From Variovorax paradoxus (lineage in GTDB: Bacteria; Pseudomonadota; Gammaproteobacteria; Burkholderiales; Burkholderiaceae_C), in contig NZ_CP123990.1 of the NCBI RefSeq assembly GCF_029919115.1, forward strand, positions 4,490,501-4,554,500: DNA of 64,000 nucleotides, read 5' to 3'. Below, in pieces: positions 20,912 through 30,648 of the stretch (the stretch's first letter is position 1; every line of letters begins with the position of its first letter). Position numbers and translations under genes: made by a program. Under the pieces are notes generated by a model that had not been told where the DNA came from, made no database searches, and was given only the letters and a program-made list of their open reading frames with translations.

Positions 20912-20955
20912 GACTTCGGCGAGCATGGCTTGTGGCCGCAAGGCTGCCGGCAAGA

Positions 20956-20982
20956 AAAACGGTCCTTCGGGGCCGTTTTTTT
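20956..20982 (+). terminator. Intrinsic terminator of the HU gene
   Basis: AACGGTCC and GGGCCGTT pair (one G-U) around a TTCG tetraloop at 20966-20969 and are followed by T residues. It lies about 45 bases past the HU stop. Confidence 0.9.
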
Positions 20983-21005
20983 ATTGCCCGCACGTCGCGC
21001 GAACC

Positions 21006-21914
21006 TCAGGCCAGCGTGCCCAGCCTCGCAAGAATGAGGTCGTACAGCGTCTGGGCGGCCACCGAGAGGCTTCCTTCGCGCCGCTGAACCAGGTAGATGG
21101 TTCGGGTGAGGCCTTGCAGCGGCAAGGGCCGCGTCACCAGCGTGTCGCGCCGGAAGTGAAACAGCGTGAGCTCCGGCACCACGCTGATGCCGATGCCGGC
21201 CTCGACCAGCCCCGTGACCGTGGCCAGGTGCTCCACCTCGAACACCGCATTGAGACGCAACGGATGCAGCGCCGCGTCGAGCGACTGGCGCACGCTGCTG
21301 TTGCGCGCCATCTGTATGAAGGGCCAGGGCGCGAGCTGCTTGGCAGTCAGCCTGGGTACGTCGGCCAGCGGATGGTCCTTGCGGCAAACCAGGTGAAAGC
21401 GGTCTTCGCAGAGCTTGCGGCCGCGCAGGTCGCCGGCTGCGGCTGCGTCGGCGCCTGTGGCTGCCAGCGCAAAGTCGGCCTGGTGGCCGCGCAACTGGGC
21501 AATGCACGCATCGGACAGCGCATCGTGCAGTTCCACCGTGATGCCTGGCCAGGTTTGCATGAACTCGGCAAGGATGGCCGGTAGCCAGCCGGCGGCGAGC
21601 GAAGGCAGCGCCGCCACGCTCACGCGGCCTTTGCGGCGTTCCGTGTGGTCGGCAAGATCGCCGATTGCGTCCTGCATGTCGTCGAGCAGGCGCCGAGCCG
21701 AGGGTTCGAACAGCCGGCCTTCGGCCGTGAGCTGCACGCTGCGCGTGTCCCGGTCGAAAAGGCGGGTGCCGAGCGTTTCTTCCAGCGTGCGGATCAGCGC
21801 GCTGAATGCGGGTTGCGACAAATGACAGGTCTGCGCCGCGCGCGTAAAGTTGCGCTGCTCGGCCAGCGCCGTGAAGGCGCGCAACTGGCGGCTGGAAAGG
21901 TCGGGCGCGGACAT
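21006..21914 (-). CDS. LysR-family transcriptional regulator (CynR/CysB-like group)
   Basis: 302 residues. The helix-turn-helix (LRAFTALAEQRNFTRAAQTCHLSQPAFSALI) is followed by an effector-binding domain with VEAGIGISVVPELT. It is divergent from the TRAP-binding-protein gene of the signalling block. An inverted repeat in the gap is a possible binding site, so regulation of that block is plausible but unproven. Confidence 0.92.
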   Translation of the reverse strand: MSAPDLSSRQLRAFTALAEQRNFTRAAQTCHLSQPAFSALIRTLEETLGTRLFDRDTRSVQLTAEGRLFEPSARRLLDDMQDAIGDLADHTERRKGRVSVAALPSLAAGWLPAILAEFMQTWPGITVELHDALSDACIAQLRGHQADFALAATGADAAAAGDLRGRKLCEDRFHLVCRKDHPLADVPRLTAKQLAPWPFIQMARNSSVRQSLDAALHPLRLNAVFEVEHLATVTGLVEAGIGISVVPELTLFHFRRDTLVTRPLPLQGLTRTIYLVQRREGSLSVAAQTLYDLILARLGTLA

Positions 21915-22033
21915 CGATCTGGAATTTGGATAAAACGGCCCCGGCTCCGGGGTTTGCGGATGGTATCTCTGTGCCTTGCGCGCAACGGGTCCGCCTGACT
22001 TTCCAGTCTGCGAATGATGGGAAACACGCGATT

Positions 22034-22053
22034 CTGTAAAAAACTTCTTACAG
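22034..22053. promoter_or_regulatory. Inverted repeat upstream of the TRAP binding protein gene
   Basis: CTGTAA-N8-TTACAG lies between the divergent LysR gene and the TRAP binding protein gene, about 30 bases before the latter's start. It may be an operator or part of the leader. Confidence 0.4.
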
Positions 22054-22082
22054 GAAGCACAATCGGCATCATGATCCGGGGC

Positions 22083-23168
22083 ATGAAGACCGGCGAAGCA
22101 GCATCAGCCTGGCGACCTGCCCTCTGGGTTCGTGTCGCCGCTCTTGCTTTGGCTTTCGCGGCAACGCACAGCGCAGCACAGCAATCCACGCCAACGCGGC
22201 TTCGCGTCGTGGGCGGACTGGCCGGCCTGAACCAGTACGCGCTGCACGAGGAGCGCTTCTGGGGCAAAGACCTGGCCCGCCTGAGCGGCGGCAAATACAG
22301 CGCGAGCATCGTTCCCTTCAATCAGGCCGGTGTGCCCGGGCAAGAAATGCTCAATCTCATGAGATTGGGCGTCATTCCGTTCGGCACGGCCTTGCTGAGC
22401 CAGATCAGCAACGAATACCCCGAAATCGGCACGCCAGACATCGCAGGCCTCAACCCCGACATGCCCGCCATGCGGCGCGTGATCGGCGCATTCCGGCCTT
22501 ACCTCGAAAAAACGCTGCGCGAGCGCCACGGCGTCGAGCTGCTGGCGGTGTATGTGTATCCGGCCCAGGTAATCTTCTGCAAGCAGCCCATGAAGCAGCT
22601 TTCCGATCTCTCTGGCCGGCGCGTTCGTGTCTCGGGCGCCACCCAGGCCGACTTCGTGCGGGCACTTGGCGGCGTGCCGGTGTTCACCGAGTTTGCCGAG
22701 GTCATGGCAAACATGAGCTCGGCCAACACCGAATGCGCCATCACCGGTGCGATGTCCGGCAACACGCTCGGCCTGCACAAGATCACCACCTCGCTCTATA
22801 CGTTGCCCATCAATTGGGGCGTTGCGGTATTCGGCGCCAACACCGACGCATGGAACGCGCTCCCGGCAGAACTGAAAACCTTGCTGAAAAGCGAGCTCCC
22901 CAAGTTGGAGGCCGCGGTCTGGGAAGAGTCGGAGCGCGACACCGGCAACGGCATTGCATGCAACACGGGTGCGGCTACATGCGTAAAGGGCACCAAGGGC
23001 GCCATGGTCGAGGCACGCCCTTCCGCCAATGACGAACGCCGCAGGCGCGAAATATTCGCCGCGAGCGTGCTGCCCCGCTGGGTGCAGCGATGCGGATCCG
23101 TGTGTGCGGAGGTCTGGGATCAGACTGTCGGCCCGGTCGTGGGCATCAAGGCTCCCGTCGGGCAGTGA
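22083..23168 (+). CDS. Orphan TRAP-type (DctP-family) periplasmic binding protein
   Basis: 361 residues. The signal peptide (VRVAALALAFAATHSAA) precedes a DctP-like fold. Seen features are the ligand-contact region KQLSDLSGRRVRVSGATQAD, the following GGVPVFTEFAEV and ECAITGAMSGNTLGLHKITT. The start is uncertain: ATG 22083 or ATG 22071; neither has a strong Shine-Dalgarno. No DctQ or DctM membrane subunit is nearby. Its stop overlaps the GTG start of the next gene, a membrane GGDEF-EAL protein. This suggests a sensory rather than a transport role, which is inference. Confidence 0.82.
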   Translation: MKTGEAASAWRPALWVRVAALALAFAATHSAAQQSTPTRLRVVGGLAGLNQYALHEERFWGKDLARLSGGKYSASIVPFNQAGVPGQEMLNLMRLGVIPFGTALLSQISNEYPEIGTPDIAGLNPDMPAMRRVIGAFRPYLEKTLRERHGVELLAVYVYPAQVIFCKQPMKQLSDLSGRRVRVSGATQADFVRALGGVPVFTEFAEVMANMSSANTECAITGAMSGNTLGLHKITTSLYTLPINWGVAVFGANTDAWNALPAELKTLLKSELPKLEAAVWEESERDTGNGIACNTGAATCVKGTKGAMVEARPSANDERRRREIFAASVLPRWVQRCGSVCAEVWDQTVGPVVGIKAPVGQ

Positions 23169-26137
23169 ACAAGCTGCTGCCCCGCCGCATCACCGCCTTT
23201 ATCTACGGCGTGGCGGCGCTGTTCCTGGCGGCTGTTCTCGCCATTGCCGCATTCACGATGTGGCAGACCTACGAAAAGGCGATCTCCGACGACGAGAGCC
23301 AGGCCATGCGCTTCGTCGTTACCTCGGAAGCCGCGCTGAACCGCAGCCTGCTGGCCGTCGACATGCTGCTGGCGGGCATGGGCCAGTTTTTGCGCAACGC
23401 CAGCGTGGACAGCGTTGCCGCCGACATGGCCAAGCCCGACACCGCGCAGCTCATCGAGACTGTTGTCCGCCAGAGCCTGCTGGTCCGGTATGTTGCGCTG
23501 CTGGATTCCGACGGCACGCTGATCGCGTCTTCCGACCGCCGCGGCGCGAAGCTGGCGCTGCAGCTGCCGCAGGGATTCCTGAAAGAAATCCTGAGCCGGC
23601 CGGGCTCCATGCTGTCGGTGAGCGCGCCCACTGTCAGCCAGGCGACCTCGCAGCAGGTGCTTTATTTTGGGCGCGTGCTCCGGCTTGCGGACGGCGGAAA
23701 GATCGTGGCGGTGGCCGAAGTGCAGGTTTCCATGCTCACCACGATCCTTGCGCAGGGGGCGAACATCAAGGGGCTCGAGGTCACCCTGGAGCGCGAGTCG
23801 GGAACCCTGCTGGCCAGCACGCCGCCGCGCGACGACCTTGCCGGCCGGTCCGTCGGCCCGGCCTTGATGGACCAGGCCAGCGACGGGCGCCCGCACCGCA
23901 TGAACGCGCGGCTCAGCGGCCTGCCCGCCATCGTGGTCGCCCGGCCCACGCTGCACAGGAACCTGCTGATCGTCGCCGGAATTCCGCTCGAGTTCACCCT
24001 GGAGGACTGGCGCAGCGAGCGCAACTCCATCCTCGGCGTGACGCTGGCTTTCGCGCTGCTGATTCTGTCGGTCAGCTATTTCGCCCGCGCGCAGCTGTCG
24101 CGGCAGTGGCGCGCGCGTGCCGACCTGGTCCGCTCCAAGGCCACGCTGGACCAGGCACTCGAATCCATGGCGGACGGCTTCGTGCTGCTCGATCCCGATG
24201 GCCGCGTGATCACCTGGAACCGCCGATTCGTCGATTACTTTCCCTGGGCAGAAAAGCTGCTTGCCCCCCAGGCGCCGTTCCAGCCGATCGATGAACAGAA
24301 TTCCCGCGGCCTGAATGCGCACAGCGAGCAGGAACTCGTCCTGCCGGGCGGGCAGGTGATTGTTGCGGTGAAGAGCCCGACGCCGGACGGCGGCCTGGTG
24401 TGCATCTACCGCGACATCACCGAGAAGAAGCGCCACATCTCCGACATTCTCGAAGGCAAGGCGCAACTGCAGGCCACGCTGGACGCACTGCCCGACGTGC
24501 TTCTGGAGGCCGGCATCGACGGCCGCTGCTACCGCTTCCATTCACCGCGCAGGCCCAAGTCTTCGATCAAGGTGCGCGAGCCGGTCGGCAAGATGATGTC
24601 CGATCTCTTGCCCGCCAACGCCGCGGCAGAAGTCATGGTCGCGTTGCGCGATGCGTTCGAGTTCGGTTTTTCTTCTGGAAGGCAATTCGAGACCCGGGTT
24701 CTCAAGGGCGTCGTCTGGTTCGAGATTTCCGTTTCCCGCAAACTGGTGGGCGAGGGCGCCGACGCGCGATTCATCGTCATCTTGCGGGACATCACCGAAA
24801 GCAAGCTGGCTGCCCGCGAGATCGAGCATCTTGCTTTCTACGACAACCTGACGGGCCTGCCCAACCGGCAGCTGCTGCTGCACCGGCTGCAGGCCGCCGT
24901 CGACTCGAACCTTCGCCGCACGCGCCACGGGGCGCTGCTGTTCCTGGACTTGGACGACTTCAAGACGCTCAACGATGCGCTCGGGCACGCCACGGGCGAC
25001 GCATTGCTCAAGCAGGTTGCCGGCCGGCTCCAAGGCAGCCTGAGCGAAGGCGGCACGGTTGCGCGGCTCGGCGGCGACGAGTTTGTGGTGCTGCTCGAAA
25101 ACCTCAGCGAAGACCCCGCCGTTGCGGCAATGCAGACCAACGCGACCGGCGAAGCCATTCTTGCGGAGCTGGGCGAATCGTTCCAGCTGGAAGACCACGA
25201 ATACCACAGCACGTGCAGCATTGGCGCCGTGGTCTTCAGCGCGGCGCACCAGTCTCTGGAAGACCTGCTCAAGCAGGCTGACATTGCCATGTACTACGCC
25301 AAGTCGGCCGGCGGCAACGCACTGCGCTTTTTCGAAACCGCGATGCAGACCGCGATCACGGCCCGCGCAACGCTGGAAAGCGAACTGCACGCGGCTCTCG
25401 CCGGCAACCAGTTCGTCTTGCACTACCAGAGCCAGGTCACGTCCGACGGCCATGTTGCCGGCGCGGAAGTGCTGATCCGCTGGCACCATCCGGAGCGTGG
25501 CATGGTGCCGCCCGGCGGCTTCATCGAGCTGGCGGAAGAAACCGGGCTGATCGTGCCCATCGGCATGTGGGTGCTCGAGACGGCCTGCGTCCAGCTGGAG
25601 CGCTGGAGCCACGACCCGAGGCGGCGGCACCTGCAGCTGGCTGTCAACGTCAGCGCGCGCCAGTTCCGCACCGCCGACTTCGCCGAGCGGGTTCGCGATG
25701 TGCTGCGCAGAACCGGCGCAGACCCGACGAAGCTGAAGCTCGAGCTCACCGAAAGCCTGCTGCAGGACAAGATGACCGAAACCGTCAGCAAGATGCAGCT
25801 GCTCGCGTCGATGGGCATCCGTTTTTCGATGGACGACTTCGGTACCGGCTATTCGTCGCTTTCGTACATGACGCAATTGCCGCTCGACCAGATCAAGGTC
25901 GACAAGTTCTTCGTGCAAAGCATCGGCACCGATCCGAAGGTCGAGCTGATCATCCAGGCCATCATCGGCATGGCCCGCAACCTCGAACTCGAAATCGTGG
26001 CGGAGGGCGTTGAAACTCAGCAGCAGTTCGAGTTTCTGCAAATGCACGGAACGATGCTGTGCCAGGGCTACCTGTTCAGCAGGCCAGTGCCGCTCGAAGA
26101 GTTCGAAGCGCAGCTGGATGTTGCCATGGCGGACTGA
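23165..26137 (+). CDS. Membrane cyclic-di-GMP protein: periplasmic sensor, PAS, GGDEF and EAL
   Basis: 990 residues. Membrane helices at about 10-31 and 289-307 enclose a periplasmic sensor (dCache-like). One or two PAS-like domains follow (about 325-545), then GGDEF (about 555-715) and EAL (about 730-990). The GGDEF motif RLGGDEF is intact at about 635-640, so cyclase activity is possible. The EAL motif reads EVL at 768-770, a common variant, and downstream DDFGTGYSS is present, so phosphodiesterase activity is also plausible. The start is GTG 23165, overlapping the upstream TRAP binding protein stop by four bases. The periplasmic domain is the natural partner for that binding protein. Confidence 0.92.
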   Translation: MNKLLPRRITAFIYGVAALFLAAVLAIAAFTMWQTYEKAISDDESQAMRFVVTSEAALNRSLLAVDMLLAGMGQFLRNASVDSVAADMAKPDTAQLIETVVRQSLLVRYVALLDSDGTLIASSDRRGAKLALQLPQGFLKEILSRPGSMLSVSAPTVSQATSQQVLYFGRVLRLADGGKIVAVAEVQVSMLTTILAQGANIKGLEVTLERESGTLLASTPPRDDLAGRSVGPALMDQASDGRPHRMNARLSGLPAIVVARPTLHRNLLIVAGIPLEFTLEDWRSERNSILGVTLAFALLILSVSYFARAQLSRQWRARADLVRSKATLDQALESMADGFVLLDPDGRVITWNRRFVDYFPWAEKLLAPQAPFQPIDEQNSRGLNAHSEQELVLPGGQVIVAVKSPTPDGGLVCIYRDITEKKRHISDILEGKAQLQATLDALPDVLLEAGIDGRCYRFHSPRRPKSSIKVREPVGKMMSDLLPANAAAEVMVALRDAFEFGFSSGRQFETRVLKGVVWFEISVSRKLVGEGADARFIVILRDITESKLAAREIEHLAFYDNLTGLPNRQLLLHRLQAAVDSNLRRTRHGALLFLDLDDFKTLNDALGHATGDALLKQVAGRLQGSLSEGGTVARLGGDEFVVLLENLSEDPAVAAMQTNATGEAILAELGESFQLEDHEYHSTCSIGAVVFSAAHQSLEDLLKQADIAMYYAKSAGGNALRFFETAMQTAITARATLESELHAALAGNQFVLHYQSQVTSDGHVAGAEVLIRWHHPERGMVPPGGFIELAEETGLIVPIGMWVLETACVQLERWSHDPRRRHLQLAVNVSARQFRTADFAERVRDVLRRTGADPTKLKLELTESLLQDKMTETVSKMQLLASMGIRFSMDDFGTGYSSLSYMTQLPLDQIKVDKFFVQSIGTDPKVELIIQAIIGMARNLELEIVAEGVETQQQFEFLQMHGTMLCQGYLFSRPVPLEEFEAQLDVAMAD

Positions 26138-26170
26138 GCGCCCGCCACGCCACGCCGGAGTCCACATACG

Positions 26171-28579
26171 ATGCGTCTCCAGATTCCCGACCTGACGCGT
26201 TTCAGCCTGCGAGCCCGCCTTTCGGCGGGTGTGGTGGCCATCGTTTTCCTGACGACGGCGGGCATTGCCGGCGTTGCGCTCTACTTCATCAAGCGCAACA
26301 TGCAGGCGACCATCGCCGAGGAGCAGTTCGAGCGGATCTCGGCCATTGCCGATGCGGTGGACGAGAAGTTCCTGAGCCGCCGCACCTTGCTCAAGACCTT
26401 CGGCGACAGCGTCGAGAGCCACGATTTCACAGGCGCGGAAAGGCTGCAGGACCTTGTCATGCAGCACAAGTCGCTCAAGGAGGCGTTCGACAACCTGGCT
26501 TTCATCGACGCGCAAGGCGAGATCGTGGCCAACATGAACGGTGCGCAGCAGATCGGCAAGATCAACGTCAGGGACCGCGACTACTTCCAGGGAACCATCT
26601 CGGCCAAGGCGGGGGTGGTCTCCCAGCCTTTCAGGAACCGCATCAGCGGGCTCGCGCAAGTTGCCATGACCGAGCCCGTGCTCGACCGGGATGGCAAGGT
26701 TGCCTATGTCATTGCAGCGTTCATCACGCTGAGCGAACAGAACTTTCTCGGCGAGCTTGCCAGCGTGAGATTCGGCAAGAGCGGGTACATGTTCATCGTG
26801 AACACCGCTGGAATCATCGTCGACCATCCCGACAAGTCCCGGCTTCTGCAGCACATCGATGCCGACGGCATACCCAATCCTGCCGTCGATCGCGCCATTG
26901 CAGGCCTGGACGGTGCAGCCGAAGGGGTGAACCGCAGGGGCGTGCATGCCCTCTATGCCTTCAAGCACCTGCAGCAGACCAACTGGGTGCTGGGTGCGAT
27001 GTATCCGCGCCAGGAAGCCTTTGCCAGGACGGAGCAGATCGAGCGCTTCGCGTGGACGGGCGCACTCTTGCTGACGCTCTTGGCCGGGGGGCTCACCTTT
27101 GCAACGGTTCGCTCGCAGCTCGCGCCGTTGTCGCGCCTGCGCGAACACATGCAGGTGTCGCGTGCCAACTCGGGCTATACGCCCCTGGAGGAGGAGCCTG
27201 GCTACGACGAAGTGGGCGATCTTTCGTACACCTTCAACTCGCTCATGCGGGAGCGCCGGGCGGCCCAGCAGAGCTTGCAGGCGAGCGAAAGATTCTTGCG
27301 CGACGTCACCGACAACCTGCCGGCCGTGGTCGCCTACTTCGACAGCAAGCAGCGCTGCCTGTTCGCGAACAAGCCGGGGCTGCGGATGCGCGGCAGGACG
27401 CAGGCGGACATCGGCCGCATGACCATGCAGGAATCGCTGCCCGATGCGGTCTACCGGCAACTTGCGCCGCAGGTTGCCAAGGCGCTCGAAGGAACGCCGA
27501 CACGCACCGAGGGCACCTACGAGCGCAAGGGCAAGGAGGGCTTCTTCGAATGCCACCTGCTGCCCGACATGCGCGACGAAGGCGTGGTGGGCTACTACGT
27601 CATGACCTTCGACATCACCGAGCGCAAGCAGGCCGAGATGCGAAGCGCCAGCAGCGAGCGGCGCCTTCGCGGCCTCACCGACAACGTGCCGGCGCTGCTG
27701 ACCGAACTCGATCTTGAAGAGCGCGTGGTTTTTTGCAACGGCAGGTACCGCACATGGCTCGGCATCGAGCCGGCTTCGATGATGAACCGGCACATCCGGG
27801 AGACCATCGGCGAGGCGAACTACGAGGTGCGCAAGCCGCTCCTGGCGCGCGCCTTCGCGGGCGAGGTGCTGTCGTTCGAACAGACGGCCGAGCTGCTGAT
27901 CGGCGAGCGCACCCTGCAGACGACTTACCTGCCGCACAGGAACGCCGAGGGCGCCGTGGTCGGGCTGTACGTGGTTGCGCACGACGTGACGGACCTCAAG
28001 CAGAAGCAGCGGCAACTGGACACCCTTGCGCGGGAAGATGCGCTCACGGGCCTGCCGAACCGCCGTTCGTTCGAAGAGCATGTGCGCGAGGCCATGGCCA
28101 GGTCGCGGCGCTCGGGCAAGCCGGTGTGCCTGCTGTTCCTGGACATCGACTACTTCAAGTCGATCAACGATTCGCTTGGCCATGCCGCGGGTGACGCGGT
28201 GCTCAGGGAGTTCGGCCGCCGGCTCAAGGAGAGCGTGCGCGAGACGGACATGGCGGCGCGCTACGCCGGCGACGAGTTCGTGATTCTTCTTGAAAACGTC
28301 GGCGGTGCCTCCGAAGCAGGCATGGTCGCGCAAAAGGTGCTTGCCGCCATGCGGCCGGCATTCCACCTGTCCAGCCGCACCTTGCAGGCCACTGCCAGCA
28401 TCGGCGTGGCAATGTCGCAGGGCGACGAGGATTTTTCGTCCTTGTTCATGCGCGCCGATGCCGCCCTCTACGCCGCCAAGAAAGAGGGCAAGAACCGGTT
28501 CATGATGGCTGCGCCCGGGAACGGGGCTCCGGACAGTGACAGTGCCCCATGGCCGCGCCAGGAGCCGTCGAGCGCCTGA
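26171..28579 (+). CDS. Membrane diguanylate cyclase: dCache, HAMP, two PAS and GGDEF
   Basis: 802 residues. Membrane helices at about 17-40 and 294-312 flank a periplasmic dCache domain (about 45-285, with DRDYFQGTISAKAGVVSQPF and KSGYMFIVNTAG). A HAMP-like segment and two PAS domains (about 375-485 and 495-610) follow, then GGDEF (about 620-785). The motif reads AGDEF at 699-703, a variant kept by many active cyclases. No EAL domain. It lies 33 bases after the GGDEF-EAL gene and is probably in the same transcript. It likely makes cyclic-di-GMP in response to an external small molecule. Confidence 0.92.
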   Translation: MRLQIPDLTRFSLRARLSAGVVAIVFLTTAGIAGVALYFIKRNMQATIAEEQFERISAIADAVDEKFLSRRTLLKTFGDSVESHDFTGAERLQDLVMQHKSLKEAFDNLAFIDAQGEIVANMNGAQQIGKINVRDRDYFQGTISAKAGVVSQPFRNRISGLAQVAMTEPVLDRDGKVAYVIAAFITLSEQNFLGELASVRFGKSGYMFIVNTAGIIVDHPDKSRLLQHIDADGIPNPAVDRAIAGLDGAAEGVNRRGVHALYAFKHLQQTNWVLGAMYPRQEAFARTEQIERFAWTGALLLTLLAGGLTFATVRSQLAPLSRLREHMQVSRANSGYTPLEEEPGYDEVGDLSYTFNSLMRERRAAQQSLQASERFLRDVTDNLPAVVAYFDSKQRCLFANKPGLRMRGRTQADIGRMTMQESLPDAVYRQLAPQVAKALEGTPTRTEGTYERKGKEGFFECHLLPDMRDEGVVGYYVMTFDITERKQAEMRSASSERRLRGLTDNVPALLTELDLEERVVFCNGRYRTWLGIEPASMMNRHIRETIGEANYEVRKPLLARAFAGEVLSFEQTAELLIGERTLQTTYLPHRNAEGAVVGLYVVAHDVTDLKQKQRQLDTLAREDALTGLPNRRSFEEHVREAMARSRRSGKPVCLLFLDIDYFKSINDSLGHAAGDAVLREFGRRLKESVRETDMAARYAGDEFVILLENVGGASEAGMVAQKVLAAMRPAFHLSSRTLQATASIGVAMSQGDEDFSSLFMRADAALYAAKKEGKNRFMMAAPGNGAPDSDSAPWPRQEPSSA

Positions 28580-28731
28580 GGGCGGCTCGCGCGATCTGGC
28601 GGATCTGGCGGAATCTGGGTCTTGTCCTACGCGGAAAGTACCTGCCTCTGTCCTAAATTGGCGGCACCTGCCGCACAAGCAGGAACCGCATGCCGTTGCG
28701 CAGATGCACGGCCACTGGAGGAAAAAGAGCA

Positions 28732-30648
28732 ATGGCAGATCACGGCGGTGGGAGTGCACCTCTGAATCAACGCACTCTGACCGACGCCGACTACCGGCAG
28801 ATGGTCGAAACGGTCTCGGACTATTCCATCATCCTGCTGGATCCGGGCGGCATCGTCATCAGCTGGAATGACGGGGCACGAAAGCTCAAGGGGTACGACG
28901 CACCGGAGGCGATGGGGCGGCACTTTTCCCTTTTCTACCCGAGCGAGCTGCTGGAGCAGGGCCAGCCCGAACTCGCGCTCGAAGCGGCGCGCAAGACCGG
29001 CCGCATGGAAGAAGAAGGCTGGCGCCTGCGAAAAGACGGCACGCGCTTTTGGGCCAGCGTGGTCATCACGCGGATGACCGCCCCGGGCGGAGAGGTGCGC
29101 GGCTTCTCGATGATCACGAGAGACCTCAGCGAGCGCCGCCGCCAGGACGAGATGCTGCGCATGAGCGAAGAGCGCTTCCGGCTGCTGGTCGAGGGCGTGA
29201 AGGACTATGCGATCTTCATGCTCGACCCAGGCGGCCACATCGTGAGCTGGAACCTCGGCGCGCAAAAGAACAAGGGCTACGAGGCCTCGGAGATCATCGG
29301 GCAGCACTTCTCGGTGTTCTATCCGCCCGAGGTTGCCGCAATCGGCTGGCCCGAGCAGGAGCTGCGCAACGCGCTGCGCGATGGGCGGTTCGAGGACGAA
29401 GGCTGGCGCATACGCAAGGACGGCAGCCGCTTCTGGGCCAGCGTGGTCATCACCGCGCTGCACGACGCCACCGGTCGCCACCGCGGCTTTGCCAAGGTGA
29501 CGCGCGACCTGACGGAGCGGCGCCGCGTGACCGCGCTGGAAGACGAGGGACGCCGGGTCACCAACTTTCTTGCGATGCTCGGGCACGAACTGCGCAATCC
29601 GCTGGCGCCGATTTCGAATGCGCTCGAACTGCTCAAGCGCGAGAAGACGGAATCGGCGGTCATTGCCCACGGGCGCGACATCATCGGCCGGCAGCTCAGG
29701 CAGATGACCAGGCTGGTGGACGACCTGCTCGACGTGGGCCGCATCACCAGCGGCAAGATCCACCTGGAGAGCAAGCCGGTGCGCTTGCGCGACGCCATTG
29801 CAGAGGCCGCCGAGGCAGTCCGGCCGCTGATCGACAGCAAGTCGCAGGCCTTGCATCTGCACTGCGGGCAGGACGACCCGTGGATCTCGGGCGACCGCGC
29901 ACGCATCATCCAGATCGTCAGCAACCTGATTCACAACGCCGCAAAGTTCACCCACAACGGCGGCAACATCCATGTCTCGCTCTCGCAGGTCGGCGAAGAT
30001 GCCGACATCAGCGTGCGCGACGACGGGCCCGGCATACCGCCGAAAGACCTGCAGCGGATTTTCGACCTGTTCGTGCAGGGCGAGCAGAACATGGCAAGGA
30101 CGCAGGGTGGCCTGGGGCTGGGGCTCAGCCTGGTGCAGCAACTGACGGCCCTGCACGAGGGCCGGGTGAGCGCATTCAGCACCGGAAGGGCGGGGGAAGG
30201 CAGCGAGTTCGTGGTGCAGTTCCGCACCACCCAGCCGCCGGTGACCACGCTCGAGGCGCAGCCGCGGCCCGTGGGCGAGCAGTGCGTGCTGGTGGTGGAC
30301 GACAACGTGGACGCGGCCGAAACCATGGCGCTGCTGCTGGATGCGCTGGGCTACAAGGCCAGCGTTGCGCACGGCGGCCTGTCAGCCATCGAGGCGGTGA
30401 AGGCGCAAGACCCGGACGTGGTGCTGCTGGACATCGGCCTGCCGGACCTCAGCGGGTATGAAGTTGCCAAGCGCCTGCGGGCCGAAATGATCAACCCGCC
30501 GCCGCTGATTGCCATTACCGGCTACGGCCAGGCCAGCGACCGGGAAACCAGCCTCGAGGCGGGCTTTCGCGCCCACCTGACAAAGCCCGTGGACATCGAC
30601 AAGCTGACCGCGCTGCTCGAACAACTGCTCGAAACGTCGCGGTCCTAG
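28732..30648 (+). CDS. Hybrid sensor histidine kinase (PAS-PAS-HisKA-HATPase-REC)
   Basis: 638 residues, soluble. Two tandem, closely similar PAS domains (about 20-130 and 145-260; both contain Wx[12 protein letters not shown] and RFWASVVIT) suggest an internal duplication. They are followed by HisKA with the phospho-acceptor His285 in LGHELRNPL, HATPase with N-box IHNAAKF and G-box [15 protein letters not shown], and a C-terminal receiver with Asp567 in LLDIGLPD. There is no output domain or cognate regulator next door, so phosphate must go elsewhere. ATG 28732 follows GGAGG. Its stop overlaps the convergent nadE stop. Confidence 0.93.
   Translation: MADHGGGSAPLNQRTLTDADYRQMVETVSDYSIILLDPGGIVISWNDGARKLKGYDAPEAMGRHFSLFYPSELLEQGQPELALEAARKTGRMEEEGWRLRKDGTRFWASVVITRMTAPGGEVRGFSMITRDLSERRRQDEMLRMSEERFRLLVEGVKDYAIFMLDPGGHIVSWNLGAQKNKGYEASEIIGQHFSVFYPPEVAAIGWPEQELRNALRDGRFEDEGWRIRKDGSRFWASVVITALHDATGRHRGFAKVTRDLTERRRVTALEDEGRRVTNFLAMLGHELRNPLAPISNALELLKREKTESAVIAHGRDIIGRQLRQMTRLVDDLLDVGRITSGKIHLESKPVRLRDAIAEAAEAVRPLIDSKSQALHLHCGQDDPWISGDRARIIQIVSNLIHNAAKFTHNGGNIHVSLSQVGEDADISVRDDGPGIPPKDLQRIFDLFVQGEQNMARTQGGLGLGLSLVQQLTALHEGRVSAFSTGRAGEGSEFVVQFRTTQPPVTTLEAQPRPVGEQCVLVVDDNVDAAETMALLLDALGYKASVAHGGLSAIEAVKAQDPDVVLLDIGLPDLSGYEVAKRLRAEMINPPPLIAITGYGQASDRETSLEAGFRAHLTKPVDIDKLTALLEQLLETSRS

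Noticed and set aside
24542..28759. A 1405-codon open frame on the minus strand
   Set aside because: It is antisense to two clear GGDEF genes. The His/Arg/Leu-rich composition and lack of any domain show it is a by-product of GC-rich third positions.
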